From contig JAPFFF010000019.1 of the NCBI GenBank assembly GCA_039105265.1, forward strand, positions 2,760,501 to 2,824,500: 64,000 nucleotides of DNA. The letters are read 5' to 3'. The position numbers were made by a program, and so were the translations under genes. Below are positions 1 to 10,000 of the stretch, piece by piece (positions within the stretch are counted from its first letter, which is position 1; each line of letters begins with the position of its first letter). Below the pieces are notes generated by a model. It was given only the letters and a program-made list of their open reading frames with translations, had not been told where the DNA came from and searched no databases. This DNA is from Tritrichomonas musculus. Taxonomy: Eukaryota > Parabasalia > Tritrichomonadida > Tritrichomonadidae.

Positions 1-62
1 TTGATTAATTCAACAATATCATCATTACTAATATTTTTAAGTGATCGGTAATCGTATCGCAT
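1..62 (-). CDS. Protein-primed DNA polymerase B, N-terminal codons only (runs off the left edge)
   Basis: The ATG at 62-60 opens MRYDYRSLKNISNDDI, almost the same as the start of the PolB at 54548 (MRYDYQSLKNINSEDI). Only 20 codons are visible, so the state of the rest is unknown. Its place, just inside a terminal repeat and reading inward, is the same as PolB in elements B and F. Confidence 0.7.
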   Translation of the reverse strand, partial: MRYDYRSLKNISNDDIVELI

Positions 63-281
63 TTGGGTGGAAATAAAAAATTAATTCATGGAGTGAAAAA
101 AATAAAAAATAATTATCACTTGAATGATGACATGATGGACTGAAAGAAATGAATAAGTAGTTTGTGCGTATTGAAGAGAATGTGATAAACAACATTGAGT
201 ACAACATATGAATCTCAATGATATTATATCAAATCAGTAGTTCGTGCTTCTGACTCCTCTAAAGACTCTCTATACACTACT
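1..281 (-). mobile_element. Right end of a Polinton/Maverick element (element Z)
   Basis: Only the terminal part is in the window: the first codons of a PolB gene reading leftward, then about 220 bp of AT-rich terminal repeat ending in ACTACT at 276-281, the inverse of the AGTAGT that opens the other elements here. Positions 64-246 align by eye with 33340-33522, the equivalent part of another right end. The next bases are interior capsid-protein sequence of another element, so Z appears to have inserted into element A, or to be joined to it. Confidence 0.75.
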
Positions 282-1866
282 AACCATTGAAGACCCTCAA
301 CACTTCTACAAACTGTTTGTCGGTTTCAAATCATCAAATCAGTTGTTCGATCGTTTAGAGATTCTACATAATAATGTTAATGTCGGATATCAACAGAATG
401 AATGTGTTCGTGAAGGTTTCTTATATTCTGCACTTAAACCAGAAACAGAAAAGAAAAGACGTAGATTCGTTCATTCGTTATGGGAAAATGTAAGTCAATA
501 TTCACAAACAATGGCAGGAACGTATGTAAATCTGATGAATTTCAAAGAGAACGGAAGAGCACAAGTTGAATTTGATTTAAACCTTCCGTTTGATGACTTA
601 CTAGCATTACAGGCATTTGATCTGTTCCCTAACGGAATCATCGGTGATTTATCAATTCGTTTTCAAGTTAGCCCCGCCGGTCTTGTTTGGGCTGTTATTG
701 ATCCGTATGTAGTTGCTGAAACAAAAGCATTTCTCGAAGATGATGAATCTGTTTCTGCTGAATCATTAGATAAACTTCGTGATTTAAAGGTTCGCGGTAA
801 ACTTAAACGTCAATTCACACAAATCGGTAATGAAGCAACCATTCCTTCCGTGTTTGATCAAACACTTACAATCAAATATCAAAGAATACATGCCGGTAAT
901 CCTGTTGAGGAAGATGAAACACCAAAAGAAGTTGTATTTCATTACACAACTGATGATTATGAGAAGTTTCATGTGAAAGAGTCTGATGTTAATAAAGGAA
1001 CGTTTGCAGAAATGATTGCATCAGCTAATCCCGATGCTCCGTTAGCTCCGGGCGATGTTGTTAAAATCTTAGAAACAAAACATAAAGACATTGAATATTC
1101 AAACGGTGTTGCAACATTGACCTGCAATCAAATGACAATCACTCTTTGCAAATCAAACATGCAGGGCTACGGTGTTTGTGAAGCAACACGTCAAGGAATT
1201 GAAAACATTTTGAGACAAGGTTTAATCATTCCTTCACAGAAGGTTGATTATCATGCATTTCCGATTGCTGCCGCCGCAAACGGAATCAAATCAACATTGA
1301 ACATACCTTTGATTAACGTTACAACGATATCGGTTCTGTTTCCACAGCATCATAATGATTTGACTGTATTTGAAAACCCTGTTTATCAAAACTGTTATTT
1401 GAACATAGGCGGTAAGAACTTCCCTGACGAGAACGTAGATACCATCGGTGCAAGATTCTTTGAAAATCAATTGACTGCCGGTGATTTAGACGCAATTACA
1501 CTTCAATGTACAAAGGAATTTGAAGATTCATTTACTATGCCAAAGAACGACTCACGAGGTAATCGATACAAAAACACTTTGTCTGATGCAACATCATTTG
1601 TATTCAATATTCAAACTGAAAGATCATCTGCAGGTTATTGTTATGACGGACTTGATGGAGGTTTTGGTAATGTTCAAATTCAAATCAACGGTCAACCAAT
1701 TCACACAGGTGTGAACGATACATATTATAATGTAAATGAAGAAGGTACAGTTCATCCACCCCCCTGTCAGTTATGTTTGTGCCGTGACACCTATTTTAGG
1801 CTGTCACTCGAAGGTTTAGAATACGTTGATGATGAAACGCCAAAAGGTTCGCAAGCTAATGAATAA
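282..1866 (+). pseudogene. Major capsid protein (double jelly-roll type), cut at its start by element Z
   Basis: From IEDPQHFYKLF onward this matches residues about 95-622 of the capsid protein at 58122-59990, so the first part is absent because element Z ends here. Conserved blocks include FKSSNQLFDRLEILHNN, LALQAFDLFPNGIIGDLSI and MTITLCKSNMQGYGVC. Polinton capsid proteins of this kind are known to have the double jelly-roll fold of adenovirus and virophage capsids. The integrase gene follows after a 120-bp spacer holding a dispersed repeat. Confidence 0.8.
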
Positions 1867-1871
1867 ATAAA

Positions 1872-1983
1872 CTGATTTCGATTGAAGGTTAAAATTACCC
1901 CTTTCTATATCTCTTTTCATTTTTGTGATTCTTTGACTGTTTCCGTTCACGGGGCGGCATTTGAAGGCTTTATTTTTGCGATC
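1872..1983 (+). repeat. Dispersed intergenic repeat between capsid and integrase genes
   Basis: The block contains GATTTCGATTGAAGGTTAAA, then a CTTTTCATTTTTGTGATTC stretch and CCGTTCACGGGGCGGCATTT. Nearly the same block lies at 59996-60106, and shorter or inverted versions at 36588-36662, 42518-42603 and 43700-43870. It lies between genes every time. It could carry the integrase promoter or the capsid-gene 3' end; nothing in the sequence decides which. Confidence 0.75.
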
Positions 1984-1986
1984 AAA

Positions 1987-3096
1987 ATGAATGAATACAT
2001 CGAAGACATAGCGAGTACACGCAGCTACAAAGAATCAATTAATTATCCTTTCAAATCTAAATACAAGTACATCAAAGACACAAACATTAAAACCGAGCCA
2101 TACATACCGGATTTCCGATTGAAAACAGTAAAGAAACTATCAAAACCTGACTTCTCATTTGAGCCTCATTGTTGGGAAATGGATATAATGTTTGCATTAA
2201 ACAAAGCTTATCTCGTCCTAATCAATGTAAACACGAAATACTTAATTGTTGAACCGATTGCGGACAGAACTGAGTTAACTATAATCAAAGTAATTGATAA
2301 ACTAGTTAATAAAAGGAATATCAGAATCGAAACAATTAAATGTGACGGTGAACCAGCTTTTATATCAAATGCATTCAAAAGTTATTGCAACGGTGAAGAA
2401 AGATACCAATCAAACAAACCGTCAATTAAATTCAAAGCCCCAAACAAAATAAAGTTAATCATTGATGATTCACATTTCACGAATGCACATAAATGTGTTG
2501 ATGCAGTAATCAGAACATTACGAAATGCCTTCGGTCAGTCACAACAACGAATGACAAACAATGTATTAATGCTACAAACGGTTAAATGGTACAATAACAC
2601 ACCTCATTCATCTCTTCGTTTATTGAATCCTTTATACACATCATTTGATGAAGAAACTGATGAATACCTTGACAAACGACAATCAAAATACATTTATCTA
2701 ACACCTCAACAGATGCAAGACGACCGCGACCTTGAATGGCAATACATAAGAGCCAAATCAATGCAATTGAAAGAGATTCAACAAAAACAACGATTTAAAG
2801 GTCTTCTGTCATATAAACCCAAAAATATAATACTCATTCATACCGATTACGGAAAAACAGAAAAGAAACATGAAAAGCGAAGAAGAGTATTTAATGAACT
2901 CGCTGAATTCATTTGCTATGAGTCCGGAAACGTTAAATGTAAACTATTAAATCCTTTGCGTCAAACTAACAAAACACTGAAGAACAAAACAATAATAACA
3001 GTTCCAATCATGTACACAAAATATGTTTGTTCATCAATAGATGCTTTGAATGATGATTATAAAATATTCTTTTTGGCTTATAAAAACGCAAAATGA
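1987..3096 (+). CDS. Polinton integrase, retroviral (rve) type
   Basis: This is a 369-aa integrase-family protein that would insert the element's ends into target DNA. The ATG at 1987 (MNEYIED) is chosen because it matches the copy at 60110. The catalytic fold is marked by acidic positions in WEMDIMF (about residue 64), IKCDGE (about 118) and VDAVIRTLRNAF (about 172), and YNNTPHSSL follows as in other rve proteins. A basic C-terminal part (KKHEKRRRVFNELAEF, about 293) could be a chromodomain-like tail. The stop overlaps the next start by 4 bp (ATGA). It is almost identical to element G's copy. Confidence 0.85.
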   Translation: MNEYIEDIASTRSYKESINYPFKSKYKYIKDTNIKTEPYIPDFRLKTVKKLSKPDFSFEPHCWEMDIMFALNKAYLVLINVNTKYLIVEPIADRTELTIIKVIDKLVNKRNIRIETIKCDGEPAFISNAFKSYCNGEERYQSNKPSIKFKAPNKIKLIIDDSHFTNAHKCVDAVIRTLRNAFGQSQQRMTNNVLMLQTVKWYNNTPHSSLRLLNPLYTSFDEETDEYLDKRQSKYIYLTPQQMQDDRDLEWQYIRAKSMQLKEIQQKQRFKGLLSYKPKNIILIHTDYGKTEKKHEKRRRVFNELAEFICYESGNVKCKLLNPLRQTNKTLKNKTIITVPIMYTKYVCSSIDALNDDYKIFFLAYKNAK

Positions 3097-3443
3097 AAGC
3101 TAAACAAGCAATCACAAAACGATACTATCACACACAAACAAAAGATTTTAATCTTCCTGATGACTTCGTTTATAGTCGCAACAAGAAGTACATTGTTGTT
3201 CAGTATTGTGGTGCTGTTGTCAATCAACATATTGTCGGTGATTTAATGGTTCATTCAGATATAGTTGAATTCATGCCTTTCTGCGACCATTTCATAATGC
3301 TTGCTAACAGAAGACAAACCAAATACAGAAAATATGAGTGTCTGAACAACACAAAGAAAGAATACAGGTTATGGTTCACAGATATGAAAGGAAACGTTAT
3401 TGAACCTGAATCATTTATATTCAGTTGTTTATTAATTTATTGA
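3093..3443 (+). CDS. Small beta-rich, possibly virion protein (116 aa)
   Basis: Present in the same place, overlapping the integrase end, in elements A, B and G. The conserved core reads NKKYIVVQYCGAVV, then FIMLANRRQTKYRKYE, then a C-terminal IWFTD/LWFTD..GN.IEP.(A/S)F segment. That last pattern resembles the closing strands of jelly-roll minor capsid or penton-type proteins, but the protein is short for a full jelly roll, so the virion role is inference. No signal peptide or membrane segment is visible. I cannot name it. Confidence 0.6.
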   Translation: MKAKQAITKRYYHTQTKDFNLPDDFVYSRNKKYIVVQYCGAVVNQHIVGDLMVHSDIVEFMPFCDHFIMLANRRQTKYRKYECLNNTKKEYRLWFTDMKGNVIEPESFIFSCLLIY

Positions 3444-3456
3444 AGTATCAAAGAAT

Positions 3457-4461
3457 ATGTTTAATAATCTCGGTAATTTGTTTAAAACAAAGGAACAAAT
3501 CGAGAGAGAAGAACGAGAGAAAGCGATACGTATACAAAGACAGAAAGTCCGTGAACGGGCACGTGATATAAGAAATAAAGCATATGAAGTACAACAGATT
3601 GGAAATGCAAATGCACAATTATATCAAACACAAGCTAATGCATTGAAAACTCAATTACCACCGAGAAATAATTTACTGAATTACCAAAGACAAACAAATA
3701 ACTTGGTATTAAATGAACAACAGGAACATAATGATTTTCGTTTGAAAAGAAAGCTTCAAGATTATCAATACATTAATCGAAATCAACATATTGATGATGT
3801 TCAAGAGGAATACCAGAAGACGAAACAAACGTGTTTCGGAAATCAACCACCACCACAAATGAATCAATTTAATCAAACACCACCACCGCCACCACAAATG
3901 AATCAATTTAATCAACCGCCACAGACATCAACATACTCAATACCTGTTATCAATTCACCTCCACAAACACCAAAAATAAATAAACATATTCAATTTGCTG
4001 ACGCAACTACATCACCGTATCTGAAGGATGCGGCAACATCTCCCTACAAATCACCGCAACAAACAAATAAGTTTGCTAATGCTGCGACATCTCCTTTCAA
4101 ATCACCACAAAATGAAAATGTATCATTTGCAAATGCAAAAGTTTATCATGTATCTTCTTCATCTGACGACGATAATGATAACCCGCCAATAAAGTACGGA
4201 TGGATTGCTTTCAGTGATGATGAATCACCTCAACCGTATTCAATAAGAAAAACATTTTCATCTTCATCTGATTCATTACCTTCTGATTCATCTTTCGATA
4301 CATTCCCTAATGGTTCACCAAAAAATAAAAAACAAAGTGATTCAAAGGGTAAACACAGTAAAAAACAAACGAATTCACAACCGTTTCCAATACATAATGA
4401 TTCTTTAAATACTGCGGGCAGTGACTCAACGAGAAGGAGGAGAAGAAGAAGACCGTCATAA
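3457..4461 (+). CDS. Coiled-coil, Pro/Ser-rich basic-tailed protein (334 aa), unknown function
   Basis: Residues about 10-60 are highly charged and helical (EREEREKAIRIQRQK). Next come PPPQMNQFNQ repeats (about 128-150), then ATTSPYLKD / AATSPYKSP / AATSPFKSP repeats (about 185-215), a Ser/Asp-rich stretch, and a tail of seven or eight arginines before the final PS. The TSP and KSP motifs look like phosphorylation sites, and the Arg tail could bind nucleic acid or direct nuclear import; both are inference. Element B has an unrelated 396-aa protein at the same place, so this slot is swapped between lineages. Confidence 0.65.
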   Translation: MFNNLGNLFKTKEQIEREEREKAIRIQRQKVRERARDIRNKAYEVQQIGNANAQLYQTQANALKTQLPPRNNLLNYQRQTNNLVLNEQQEHNDFRLKRKLQDYQYINRNQHIDDVQEEYQKTKQTCFGNQPPPQMNQFNQTPPPPPQMNQFNQPPQTSTYSIPVINSPPQTPKINKHIQFADATTSPYLKDAATSPYKSPQQTNKFANAATSPFKSPQNENVSFANAKVYHVSSSSDDDNDNPPIKYGWIAFSDDESPQPYSIRKTFSSSSDSLPSDSSFDTFPNGSPKNKKQSDSKGKHSKKQTNSQPFPIHNDSLNTAGSDSTRRRRRRRPS

Positions 4462-4530
4462 AAATAAAATCATCATTTTGCAAAAGAGGTTCAAGGTAGC
4501 TTCATCAAATAATCATTAATTTATTTTTAT

Positions 4531-7038
4531 TTATTCAGGTACTTTGATATCATATCCTTCTGCTGCTGATAGTCTCTCAATCTTTTGTTTAGACATTTGA
4601 ATCTTATATTCAATATATCCGCAACCCTTACCGTAAACTGTATCAATCCAGACGGCAATATTATTATTTGAAACCTCCTTTAACGTTTGAATATCTGTCG
4701 GGCTAGCAATCTTGATATAAGCTATTGTTTCATTAACATCAGTACCTGCGGGTGCAACTTTCTGAATTAAGTAATTAATGTTTTCGATAATGATCTTAAA
4801 CTCAGGATTCCAGTTATTAATATCTCTAGACCATTTACCGGTTTCGAAGACGATTGTCTTTTTAGATTTGTTTATGAAATCTTGTATGAGAGCAATACAT
4901 TTCTTGTTATAATCAGATTTTTGTGTTTTCCTGTAATTCATCCATTCAACGTAATTCATCGGCTTCAAATTATGTTCTGTTTCAATTGCTTTCTTAACGG
5001 GATTATCAAAGTGATATACAAATAATGCATTTGATATAGTAAGATAATTAACAACTTTTGATAATGGTTGTATTTCACTGAATATCTCCCAATAAACCTT
5101 CCATATCTTAGAAAAGAGACTACTCCAGAATGAATTTGGTGATGCTCTGGTGCTGACTCTTGGTTTTCCTAATCTCAAATCAGAATAGTACTGAATGTAC
5201 GGAGCGAGTCGTGTTTTGCTTGAGTCTTGAAGAATATATTTACCTGTATTCCAATCGATTTTGTCTTTGCTTTTCTCAAACATTTCATCAAGCCAGACAT
5301 TAAACGGTAATTTCTTTCGTTCTTCTGCTGTAGTAACCATTGTTTTCCAAACCTTCTTGTAAGGAGAAGCAAATACAAGCTTGTATCCGTTAATGATTTG
5401 TGGAACACCTCGTTTATCAACTAATATAATATCATCAACTTTATCACCGTTCAGGTCTGTTATTTCAATCTCTCCTGACGGGTCTTTAGCGTTGGTTGGA
5501 AGTAATCTGTATTTTGGTTTTCCGTCCGGGTCAAGATGTGTGTGACAATAAACTTTTGCCTGGTCTCGTGTAGCGGCTGAAGGAATGTATTTAACTCTGT
5601 AATTTCCGTTAATGATTATATCAAGGAAGTTTTGTTTGTAAAATGAGCTGTTTTGGGTGTGTGATTGAATATCTAAGTTCCCGAATTTACCGATATTGCT
5701 AAGAACTGTCGGAGCATCTCTGTTTTCACGTTTACCTGTTGTTTTGATTTCTTGTTTGTATTGTTGCAATAATCGTTGAATTTCTTCTTCAGATGTTGGT
5801 GACTCAAATTCTGCTCCTTTCTTAAAACGTGATTCATCGAAAGTATTAAGCTTACCGAACTTAACTTTTTTGGCAGGTCTCTTTACACGTTCATTGTACT
5901 GTTGAAACGTTTCATTAAGTTCTGTTTCATCATCCTCGTTAGCAATAAATGTTGTATCATCATCCATTTTATTACTCGAAAAATTATTATTATTATTGTT
6001 TGTTATTGGTTTGATTGATGGTGGTTTGATTGGTTGTATGACATCAGAGCCTTTGATAGGTTTTCTATTAATGATTGTGTCAAACACTCTGAAGAATGAT
6101 GATAAGCCTGTAATTGATTTTCGTTCATTGGTTATATCAATGTTTCTCTTCATCTTGTCTCTAATAGTTTCTAGTGTTTGATGTAATGCATCAACGTTTT
6201 CTTTCGCTTGTACATCAAGTTTGTTTTGTGGTTTCTTTGCTGCTTCATAACATCTTGGTAGTACTTTGATCCAGGGCTGGTTATAGCCTAATTGCTCAAG
6301 CAATTCTATATCATCATCTACCTGATCGTAAGGAGACAGCAACAAGGATGATAGGTTATCTTCATCCTCTTCTTCTAATTCCGGGAAGTTAAATGATATT
6401 GACGGAAGGGAATCTTCTTGCTCTAAAAAACTTGTATTCAGTAATTCATCAGAATCACTCGGAGTTATGCGTTTTCTTCTCGGAGTTCTTCGTTTACTGC
6501 TGTCAGGTGTTGGTTCATGAATGCTTGTTCTCTTTCTTCTTCCTTTGGTGGTTTGTGGTGTTTGAATCTTTCTCGGTGGTTTGATGGGTGATGAACGAAA
6601 ACCGTCAGAACTATAATTTAAATCATCGTTGACAACAATATTAAAGTAATTGATAATTGTATCAAGACTTTTTTTATCTGTTGTGTACTCTCTTAAACTA
6701 AGGAATTGATTACCTTTACTTTTAATTCCTGCATTGATTTTGTTCATCAATGAAACAAATCGTCGAAACTTAACTTTCATTTCACGAATCTTTCCGACAC
6801 TTCTTCCTGTATATTCATTGTTTTGTATCAAATACAACAAATTAATTAATTCATCGGGGTGTTCTAGTTTGTATGTACTGAGAAACGTGTTCTTAAAATA
6901 ATCTATCGGGTCCTCTAGTTCATAATCATCATCATCAGGTTTAGATACCTCACTGTCAAATACAGAATCATCATCAATATTACCACTTAAATCTAATTCA
7001 AAGCTATCAGATGAATTATTTTTATCTTGTTTTGACAT
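4531..7038 (-). CDS. Large Polinton protein with a calcium-loop-like DLNGDKVDDI motif (835 aa), unknown function
   Basis: The first half is acidic and low in complexity (runs of D, E, S, N) with basic patches such as KGRRKRTS. A conserved domain starts near residue 469 (FLDIIINGNYRVKYIP) and includes ATRDQAKVYCHTH, DLNGDKVDDIILVDKRGVP (about 530) and ING(Y/F)KLV. The D-x-N-x-D-x-x-x-D spacing looks like an EF-hand or dockerin calcium loop. B (14347-16866) and G (62653 on) carry homologs. The gene starts back to back with the fibre gene, with about 20 bp between the two ATGs. A large minor virion or scaffold protein is a guess. Confidence 0.65.
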   Translation of the reverse strand: MSKQDKNNSSDSFELDLSGNIDDDSVFDSEVSKPDDDDYELEDPIDYFKNTFLSTYKLEHPDELINLLYLIQNNEYTGRSVGKIREMKVKFRRFVSLMNKINAGIKSKGNQFLSLREYTTDKKSLDTIINYFNIVVNDDLNYSSDGFRSSPIKPPRKIQTPQTTKGRRKRTSIHEPTPDSSKRRTPRRKRITPSDSDELLNTSFLEQEDSLPSISFNFPELEEEDEDNLSSLLLSPYDQVDDDIELLEQLGYNQPWIKVLPRCYEAAKKPQNKLDVQAKENVDALHQTLETIRDKMKRNIDITNERKSITGLSSFFRVFDTIINRKPIKGSDVIQPIKPPSIKPITNNNNNNFSSNKMDDDTTFIANEDDETELNETFQQYNERVKRPAKKVKFGKLNTFDESRFKKGAEFESPTSEEEIQRLLQQYKQEIKTTGKRENRDAPTVLSNIGKFGNLDIQSHTQNSSFYKQNFLDIIINGNYRVKYIPSAATRDQAKVYCHTHLDPDGKPKYRLLPTNAKDPSGEIEITDLNGDKVDDIILVDKRGVPQIINGYKLVFASPYKKVWKTMVTTAEERKKLPFNVWLDEMFEKSKDKIDWNTGKYILQDSSKTRLAPYIQYYSDLRLGKPRVSTRASPNSFWSSLFSKIWKVYWEIFSEIQPLSKVVNYLTISNALFVYHFDNPVKKAIETEHNLKPMNYVEWMNYRKTQKSDYNKKCIALIQDFINKSKKTIVFETGKWSRDINNWNPEFKIIIENINYLIQKVAPAGTDVNETIAYIKIASPTDIQTLKEVSNNNIAVWIDTVYGKGCGYIEYKIQMSKQKIERLSAAEGYDIKVPE

Positions 7039-7059
7039 TGTTTAGTTTCTAATAAATTG

Positions 7060-10000
7060 ATGTTTACGATCGAGCAGAGCGGTCACGTAACAAAAACAAA
7101 TACTATTGACGGATTAATTAACGAATACATCAAAAGATATGTCGATAATTATGTTATCAAAGGCGATTCATCGAACGGTCACGGAATCACAGAGGAACAA
7201 TTGAATGAAGCTGTTAACGGATTGCGTGATTATGTCATCAACAATTACGCTTTATCAACTGATATACCTGATGACTTGATTAATGAAGAATCGTTGACGA
7301 CAAAAATAAATGATGCATTAAAAGGATATGCACTGAAGAGTGATATACCTGAACCTGTTGACTTAACAGCGTATTATACAAGCGCACAAGCTGATGAGAA
7401 GTTTGTTGATGAAGATGAATTGGCTTATGAATTAGATAAGTATGAAACGAAAACAGTCGCTGAAGGTAAATATATTTCAAAAGACAATATCATAAATGAT
7501 ATTCCGTTACAAGCCGGAGGAGAGAATATTGATTTTAAAAGCAATGGTCCATATTTGTCTCAATTTCTCAATCAAAATTGTGATAAACTATTATCAGACC
7601 TCATTCGCTATGGATTTTATATTGATTGCGAAAATTATGATACCGGAAATTATGTCTTTGATAGATACGACGGAACCTATTACAGATTCGTACATGAAAC
7701 AAATAAATCATCAATAATTTATCTCATGATAGACTATAATGATTATAGAGTTGTTCCGAGCGGTTCTTTCGCACCTCCGAAAAATGTCTCTGTTGTCAGG
7801 CTCAACACTCCTGATGTATCTATTGCAACAACAAAAACTCTCAAAGAATTTGTTTCAAGAGATGATATATTATCAAACGAATATTTGACTCAAGAATTAT
7901 CAATCGCTACAAAATTCGTAAACGGAACAACCAATGATGAGGATAAACGAACTTATATCACAAATTTGGACGGCGATTTATGCAACATATTAAAGAAATC
8001 ATCATTAATAGTTAAAGGTTCTTGTAATAATGAAGATATTTCAGGAGAGTATTTGTATGATAGTGAAGACTCGGAATATTATCATTACAAGAAAGGTGAA
8101 AATACTTTTTCTATATACTTTTGCTATTACGACGGAGCATTCAGATATAATGAAAGCTTTGTTGTCGATTTAGAATCAGTAAGCTATTTATACAAGCCTG
8201 ACGTTTATGATGAATATTGTATACCGAATATGAATTACGTAACAAATAATTATGCATTGAAGACAGATATTCCGGAAGTACTCAAAAATAATGAACTACA
8301 ATTGAACATAAAAGAACTATTGCCGGACGAAATGTTTCAGAAATTGATGGCTGAAGATGATAAACCATTATCAGCTAAAGCATCAACGTGTTTAACAAGT
8401 ATAGCGGCTAATGAAGGTCTTCAAGCGGCTTTGGATGTTTGTGCCGAACGATATGTTCCAAAAGATGATTTGAAGAATTACATCACGAGAGATAATTTGA
8501 CTGTATCAACTGAATACTCAATTGAAACTAAGACATATATGTTTCCTAATATAGGTCCGGTACCAGAAGAATATGAAGAAAACGGAATGGATACATCTCA
8601 CGTTTTACCGTTCAAAGAAGGAACGCATTTGGTTGGTTATAAAGTAGACAATAGTAGTAATATATTCCATTTTGATATCAGATTTAAGACAAATGAATTA
8701 TATGCTGATGATGAATATAACGTTAAACAACATGAAGCTGAAGGATTTGAAAGTGAAGGGGAGTATTTTGAATTAGTGTGGGATGAAGTTAGTGGAGCAA
8801 TTTATGATAAATATCAATACCTTCCGATAACAATAACATTAGCAGAAACAAATGATGAATTAGCTTTGAAGAGTGAAATTCCTGAACCTGTTGATTTGAC
8901 ACCGTATTATACAAGCGCACAAGCTGATGAGAAGTTTGTTGATGAGGATGAATTGGCTTATGAATTAGATAAGTATGAAACGAAAACAGTCGCTGAAGGT
9001 AAATATGCTTTGAAAAGTGAGATTCCAGAGATTATTGATAAAACAATTACTTTCAATCAAGAATTAGAATTATATTATGATGAAGGTAATAGTATTAATA
9101 CTCTTTCGGCTCTTTATACTAATGCAAGCCAATATTTAGAAAAATGGGAACAATATGGAATGTTATTTGATGGATATGATAAAACTGATGAAAATATTAA
9201 ATATAAAGGAATATTCACTATATCAAGTATTAATAATAATGATTATGTTTTAAATAATGGTGTTCAAAATATAGCATTAACATTAGAAATGAGTTCAAGT
9301 TGCGGAGTTGTTTATGATTTTGATAACCAACACAGAATCAATGTAATAAGTTGTTATATTGCAAATGAAGATTATGATGAAACAAACAAAAACTGTGTTG
9401 TTAATCTTGCATTTCTCGAAGGTAAATATGCATTGAAATCTGATTTATCAGATTATAGGAAAAAAACAGATCTGGATGCATCATATTTAAAAGCTGAGTG
9501 TATTGATGGTGAGATGTATATTGATTTCTATTATGATGCATTCATTAAAGGTTCCTTTGTGAATTCGTCAAATGAAACAATTGAATTTGATACTTGGTTT
9601 TACGTTGATAATGATGAAACTCTGAAAAGTCAGGTAATAGATAATAATGAAGATTATATGATATACTGGAGTTCAAGTTCATATCTTTTTTGGATGCAAA
9701 AAGTTGGTGATGACACACATATCAACAATATAACAATAACATCTGCTGAAAAAAATGGTGGTGATACTATTGCTTTAATCGATGATGTACAAAAAATGCG
9801 TAGAACAATAAAAAAGGACTGTGATGAAAGTTATGCTTTGAAGTCAAATGTCATAACAGAAGAACAACTAATAAAAAGATGTGCTATTGATTGCAGTCCG
9901 ATTACGGAGGGTTCCTCGGATATATCAATTCGTTATCTAAAACTTGAAGATAAGTTGATTAAACTGGAATACATAGTAAGTGAATATGCACTATGTTGTG

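Noticed and set aside
1987-3096. An LTR retroelement, suggested by the rve integrase
   Set aside because: No reverse transcriptase, RNase H, gag or LTR is present.
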